Assembly (NCBI GenBank): GCA_937892655.1
Contig: CALBJC010000161.1
Location: 1-6,455, forward strand
DNA length: 6,455 nt
Reading direction: 5' to 3'
Source of the DNA: an uncultured Clostridia bacterium
GTDB lineage: Bacteria > Bacillota > Clostridia > Oscillospirales > Ruminococcaceae
Made by a program: the position numbers and the translations under genes
Notes under the pieces: generated by a model
What the model was told of the DNA's origin: nothing
Seen by the model: the letters and a program-made list of their open reading frames with translations, nothing else
The model's database searches: none
In this document: in pieces, positions 6,166 to 6,455 of the stretch
Position numbering within the stretch: the stretch's first letter is position 1
Layout: each line of letters starts with the position of its first letter

Positions 6166-6258
6166 ATGAGGAAGAGAGAATTTGTAATTCGTCTTTTCGG
6201 ACAAATCATCACCGTTTTAATTCTATTATTACTTATAATGATTGAAATAAAAAAATGA
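6166..6258 (+). CDS. Small hydrophobic peptide, putative type I toxin
   Basis: 30 residues. The N terminus is basic (MRKREFVIR), one hydrophobic segment covers about residues 13-26 (QIITVLILLLLIMIE region), and the tail is EIKK. This is the build of membrane-acting type I toxins (Fst/Ldr, TxpA and the holin-like peptides of Firmicutes), which insert in the inner membrane and collapse its potential. I do not recognise a specific family. Support that it is a real gene: a strong promoter at a sensible distance, a strong Shine-Dalgarno 7 nt before the ATG, an SD-masking leader, and a convergent antisense RNA gene with its own promoter and terminator overlapping its last codons. Alternatives are a leader peptide or a small membrane protein with another role. 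Toxicity is inferred from architecture, not shown. Confidence 0.72.
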   Translation: MRKREFVIRLFGQIITVLILLLLIMIEIKK

Positions 6259-6281
6259 CACTCGTCCAATGGACAAATGTC
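6249..6281 (-). terminator. Rho-independent terminator of the antisense RNA
   Basis: On the minus strand GACA...TGTC (outer stem, 6278-6281 with 6257-6260) encloses GTCC-ATT-GGAC (6264-6274). Seven T residues follow, one base beyond the stem (complement of A-run 6249-6255). On the plus strand the hairpin is followed by TAACAACTAAA, with no T tract, so it is directional for the leftward RNA. Confidence 0.78.
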
Positions 6282-6292
6282 TAACAACTAAA

Positions 6293-6321
6293 AGGTAGAC
6301 ATTCAGATAACTGAATGTTCC
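6293..6321 (-). repeat. Right arm of long inverted repeat (5' end of antisense RNA)
   Basis: Read on the minus strand it begins GGAACATTCAG and ends TGTCTACCT, matching the left arm (6111-6137) exactly over its first 8 and last 9 bases. It contains a perfect internal hairpin (6299-6318) that the left arm has only in degraded, wobble-paired form. In the toxin mRNA this arm is the 3' partner for the 5' end. Confidence 0.85.
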
Positions 6322-6330
6322 CTTGATTTA

Positions 6331-6359
6331 ATTATATTACTATTTATTTTGATTGTCAA
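6331..6359 (-). promoter_or_regulatory. Perfect consensus promoter for the antisense RNA
   Basis: Minus strand TTGACA (6359-6354), a 17-bp spacer and TATAAT (6336-6331): both hexamers and the spacing are consensus. It should be stronger than the toxin promoter (TTGACT, 18 bp), as expected if a short-lived antitoxin RNA must be in excess. Its -35 box overlaps the left limit of the GlmU-like coding fragment. Confidence 0.85.
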
Positions 6360-6455
6360 AAGAGAAATATTTAGTCTTTTAAAAAATGTTGGTAAAACAA
6401 ATGGTGAATACTATTTAACAGATGCACTTAATGTATTAATGGAAAGAGGAGAAAT
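6358..6455 (+). pseudogene. glmU: GlmU-like nucleotidyltransferase, internal fragment (broken 5' end, runs off right edge)
   Basis: The frame gives REIFSLLKNVGKTNGEYYLTDALNVLMERGE in two blocks. NGEYYLTDAL...GE matches the conserved (NAQ)GEYYLTD block of the pyrophosphorylase domain of GlmU, which makes UDP-N-acetylglucosamine from GlcNAc-1-phosphate and UTP. That block lies roughly 190-210 residues into the protein, yet the visible frame opens only at a stop at 6289-6291. The preceding ~22 codons are antitoxin-promoter DNA, and no plausible start with a ribosome binding site is seen. The gene is thus missing its N-terminal half at this locus. The 95 bases from 6361 hold 24 G or C (25%), clearly lower than the spoIIIA block. 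Whether the rest continues to the right cannot be seen. Confidence 0.7.

Larger units (their letters stand above)
6249..6324 (-). ncRNA. Predicted ~76-nt antisense antitoxin RNA
   Basis: Bounded by a perfect consensus promoter (6331-6359) and an intrinsic terminator (hairpin 6257-6281 plus U7). Predicted start is 6322-6324 and end near 6249. Its 5' end forms a perfect 8-bp hairpin (ACATTCAG at 6299-6306 against CTGAATGT at 6311-6318, 4-base loop), which should protect it. A single-stranded middle carrying CUACCUUUU follows, then the terminator hairpin. It is perfectly complementary to the last few toxin codons and the 3' untranslated region. CUACCU can also pair with AGGUGG at the toxin Shine-Dalgarno (one G-U). 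The size and convergent overlap resemble RNA II of the pAD1 par locus and RatA-type antitoxins. The role is inferred. Confidence 0.75.

Noticed and set aside
6299..6318. Hairpin ACATTCAG/CTGAATGT as the terminator of the toxin mRNA
   Set aside because: It is followed by TCCCTTGATTTA, not a U tract, on the plus strand; better explained as the 5' hairpin of the antisense RNA. The toxin mRNA 3' end remains unassigned.
6060..6380. Classical insertion sequence or CRISPR array
   Set aside because: No transposase, no regular spaced repeats and no clear target-site duplication; the inverted repeats coincide with transcript starts rather than with the outer ends.

Overview
The window comes from a low-to-moderate GC, endospore-forming Firmicute. 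The most likely group is the Clostridia, near the Ruminococcus/Oscillospiraceae lineages. That placement is inferred from gene content and order (a spoIIIA operon followed by an Asp23/YqhY gene, nusB, a peptidase-M22-like gene and xseA), not from any marker gene.

Most of the window (1-5941) is a leftward gene block on the minus strand. Read in the direction of transcription it holds: the 3' end of spoIIIAB, then spoIIIAC, AD, AE, AF, AG and AH, tightly packed and often overlapping or nearly abutting. These encode most of the SpoIIIA channel that links mother cell and forespore during engulfment. An AT-rich gap with a good housekeeping-type promoter (near 2518-2545) follows. A second group then begins: a YqhY/Asp23 protein, a hairpin, NusB, a TsaD-like peptidase M22 paralogue, and the N-terminal 200 residues of exonuclease VII large subunit XseA, which runs off the left edge. 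Compared with Bacillus subtilis (spoIIIAH-accB-accC-yqhY-nusB-folD-xseA), accBC are absent and folD is replaced by the M22 gene.

The right end (about 6065-6455) is different. spoIIIAB is cut after roughly its last 40 codons, and spoIIIAA is not present. The last ~100 bases encode an AT-rich (24 G+C in 95 bases) internal piece of a GlmU-like nucleotidyltransferase on the plus strand. Between these two broken genes lies a compact unit of about 285 bp with the layout of a type I toxin-antitoxin locus. A strong plus-strand promoter drives a 30-residue, single-membrane-segment basic/hydrophobic peptide with a strong Shine-Dalgarno sequence. A perfect consensus promoter on the minus strand, facing it, drives a short (~76 nt) antisense RNA ending in a hairpin plus U7 terminator that overlaps the toxin's last codons. 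The two RNAs begin with nearly the same sequence because the unit carries inverted repeats at both transcript starts. The sense mRNA can therefore fold its 5' end onto its 3' end, and its leader can mask its own ribosome binding site.

The limits of this unit coincide with the two -35 boxes and with both gene breaks. It is therefore either a mobile or recombinogenic cassette, or a multicopy repeat at which an assembly was wrongly joined. The sequence alone cannot decide between these.
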